Positions 22,882-23,573 of a DNA stretch of 23,573 bases are shown piece by piece. Each line of letters opens with the position of its first letter. The first letter of the stretch is position 1. The stretch lies in contig CAYOZL010000037.1 in assembly GCA_964408435.1 (NCBI GenBank), forward strand, positions 1 through 23,573, given 5' to 3'. Made by a program: the position numbers and the translations under genes. The notes beneath the pieces were generated by a model. It was not told the origin of the DNA. It saw nothing but the letters and a program-made list of their open reading frames with translations, and searched no databases. The DNA comes from CAYOZL01 sp964408435 (GTDB lineage Bacteria > Bdellovibrionota_C > UBA2361 > SZUA-149 > CAYOZL01).

Positions 22882-23573
22882 ATGAGCGATAAAAAAACAG
22901 AAAATCCAGTTCCATTATTAGCACTTAGAGACACTATAATTTTTCCACAATTAGTAGTGCCATTATTCGTAGGTAGAGAAAAAAGTGTAAGAGCATTAGA
23001 AGAGGCTGAAAAACTTAAAAAGCCTATCATGCTTGCTGCTCAAAAAGATGCAAAGACTCACCACCCAGGACCAGACGATATTTATCAAGTAGGAACACTT
23101 GGTGAAATCATGCAAATGATGAAACTTGCAGATGGAACAGTTAAAGTTTTAATCGAAGGAAAGAAAAGAGCGAAAATTAAAGACTACGAAGAAACAGAAA
23201 ATTTCTTTTTAGTAAACGTTGAAGAGATTAAAGAAAAAGTTGAGATTACTCCTGAGATTAAAGGATTAATACGTTCTGTAACTTCTACATTTGAGAACTA
23301 TGTAAAACTGGGTAAGAAAATAAGCCCTGAGATGATTCATCAGATACACGCTATTGAAGATCCATTTAGATTAGCAGATGCCATTGTAGTTCATTTCAAT
23401 AATTTAAATTTTAAACTAGAAGAAAAACAAGAAATCCTTGAAATTAACGATGCAGGTAAAAGACTAGAGAAAATTCTAGGTTATTTAAAATCTGAAATTG
23501 AAATCTTACAAGTTGAAAAGAGAATTAGAACTCGTGTTAAAAAACAAATGGAAAAGACTCAAAAAGAGTACTA
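22882..23573 (+). CDS. lon: Lon protease (N-terminal part, cut by window edge)
   Basis: From the ATG at 22882, 230 residues are visible before the window ends with no stop. The sequence opens PVPLLALRDTIIFPQLVVPLFVGREKSVRALEEA, the hallmark of the Lon substrate-binding (LAN) domain. It continues through GTLGEIMQMMKLADGTVKVLIEG and the coiled-coil-forming region LEEKQEILEINDAGKRLEKILGYLKSEIEILQVEKRI. The ATPase and Ser-Lys protease domains must lie to the right. Position directly after clpX is the normal order. It is an ATP-dependent quality-control protease of the cytoplasm. Confidence 0.97.
   Translation, partial: MSDKKTENPVPLLALRDTIIFPQLVVPLFVGREKSVRALEEAEKLKKPIMLAAQKDAKTHHPGPDDIYQVGTLGEIMQMMKLADGTVKVLIEGKKRAKIKDYEETENFFLVNVEEIKEKVEITPEIKGLIRSVTSTFENYVKLGKKISPEMIHQIHAIEDPFRLADAIVVHFNNLNFKLEEKQEILEINDAGKRLEKILGYLKSEIEILQVEKRIRTRVKKQMEKTQKEY

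Noticed and set aside
1..23573. CRISPR arrays, prophage, toxin-antitoxin or defence islands
   Set aside because: No regularly spaced repeats, integrase, phage or defence-type protein motifs were seen on either strand.

Overview
The window is a stretch of low-GC (about one third G+C by eye), gene-dense chromosome from a Gram-negative bacterium. Kdo synthesis (kdsA), LPS transport (lptC-lptA-lptB), sigma-54 (rpoN), a PcnB-type poly(A) polymerase and the tig-clpP-clpX-lon protease cluster together point to a diderm of the Pseudomonadota, Bdellovibrionota or a related marine lineage. I cannot name the genus. Arg is mostly AGA, Leu mostly TTA/CTA, and none of the 17 visible stop codons is TGA (9 TAA, 8 TAG). 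Several genes lack a clear Shine-Dalgarno sequence, and four use TTG or GTG starts.

Layout. (1) 1-269 (-): start of an exported redoxin. (2) 414-3331: a divergent pair for lysine catabolism, an ALDH7-type piperideine-6-carboxylate/aminoadipate-semialdehyde dehydrogenase (-) and L-lysine 6-aminotransferase (+). (3) 3529-5615: a PcnB-type nucleotidyltransferase and an unrecognised membrane protein. (4) 5688-11415: pyrG, kdsA, lptC, lptA, lptB, rpoN. CTP and Kdo synthesis feed lipid A/LPS, which the Lpt proteins export. (5) 11416-12830: an island of different composition with a secreted leucine-rich-repeat protein. It is bracketed by two hairpins in opposite orientation whose loops share TGCTGTTG. 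(6) 12852-17410: dnaE and an AI-2E/PerM-type permease. (7) 17411-18934 (-): a voltage-sensor-like ion channel with an RCK/TrkA-N domain and a non-canonical selectivity filter. (8) 19117-23573: tRNA-Leu(UAG), tig, clpP, clpX and the N-terminal third or so of lon.

Most of the window is conserved housekeeping DNA. The places that stand out are the foreign-looking LRR gene with its flanking hairpins, the channel with an SGEM filter in place of TVGYG, a charged insert in trigger factor, and several long intergenic hairpins, one of which overlaps the pcnB stop codon. There are no rRNA genes, CRISPR arrays, transposases, integrases or phage genes. I found no clear multi-gene novel system; the LRR island is the best candidate for something undescribed.
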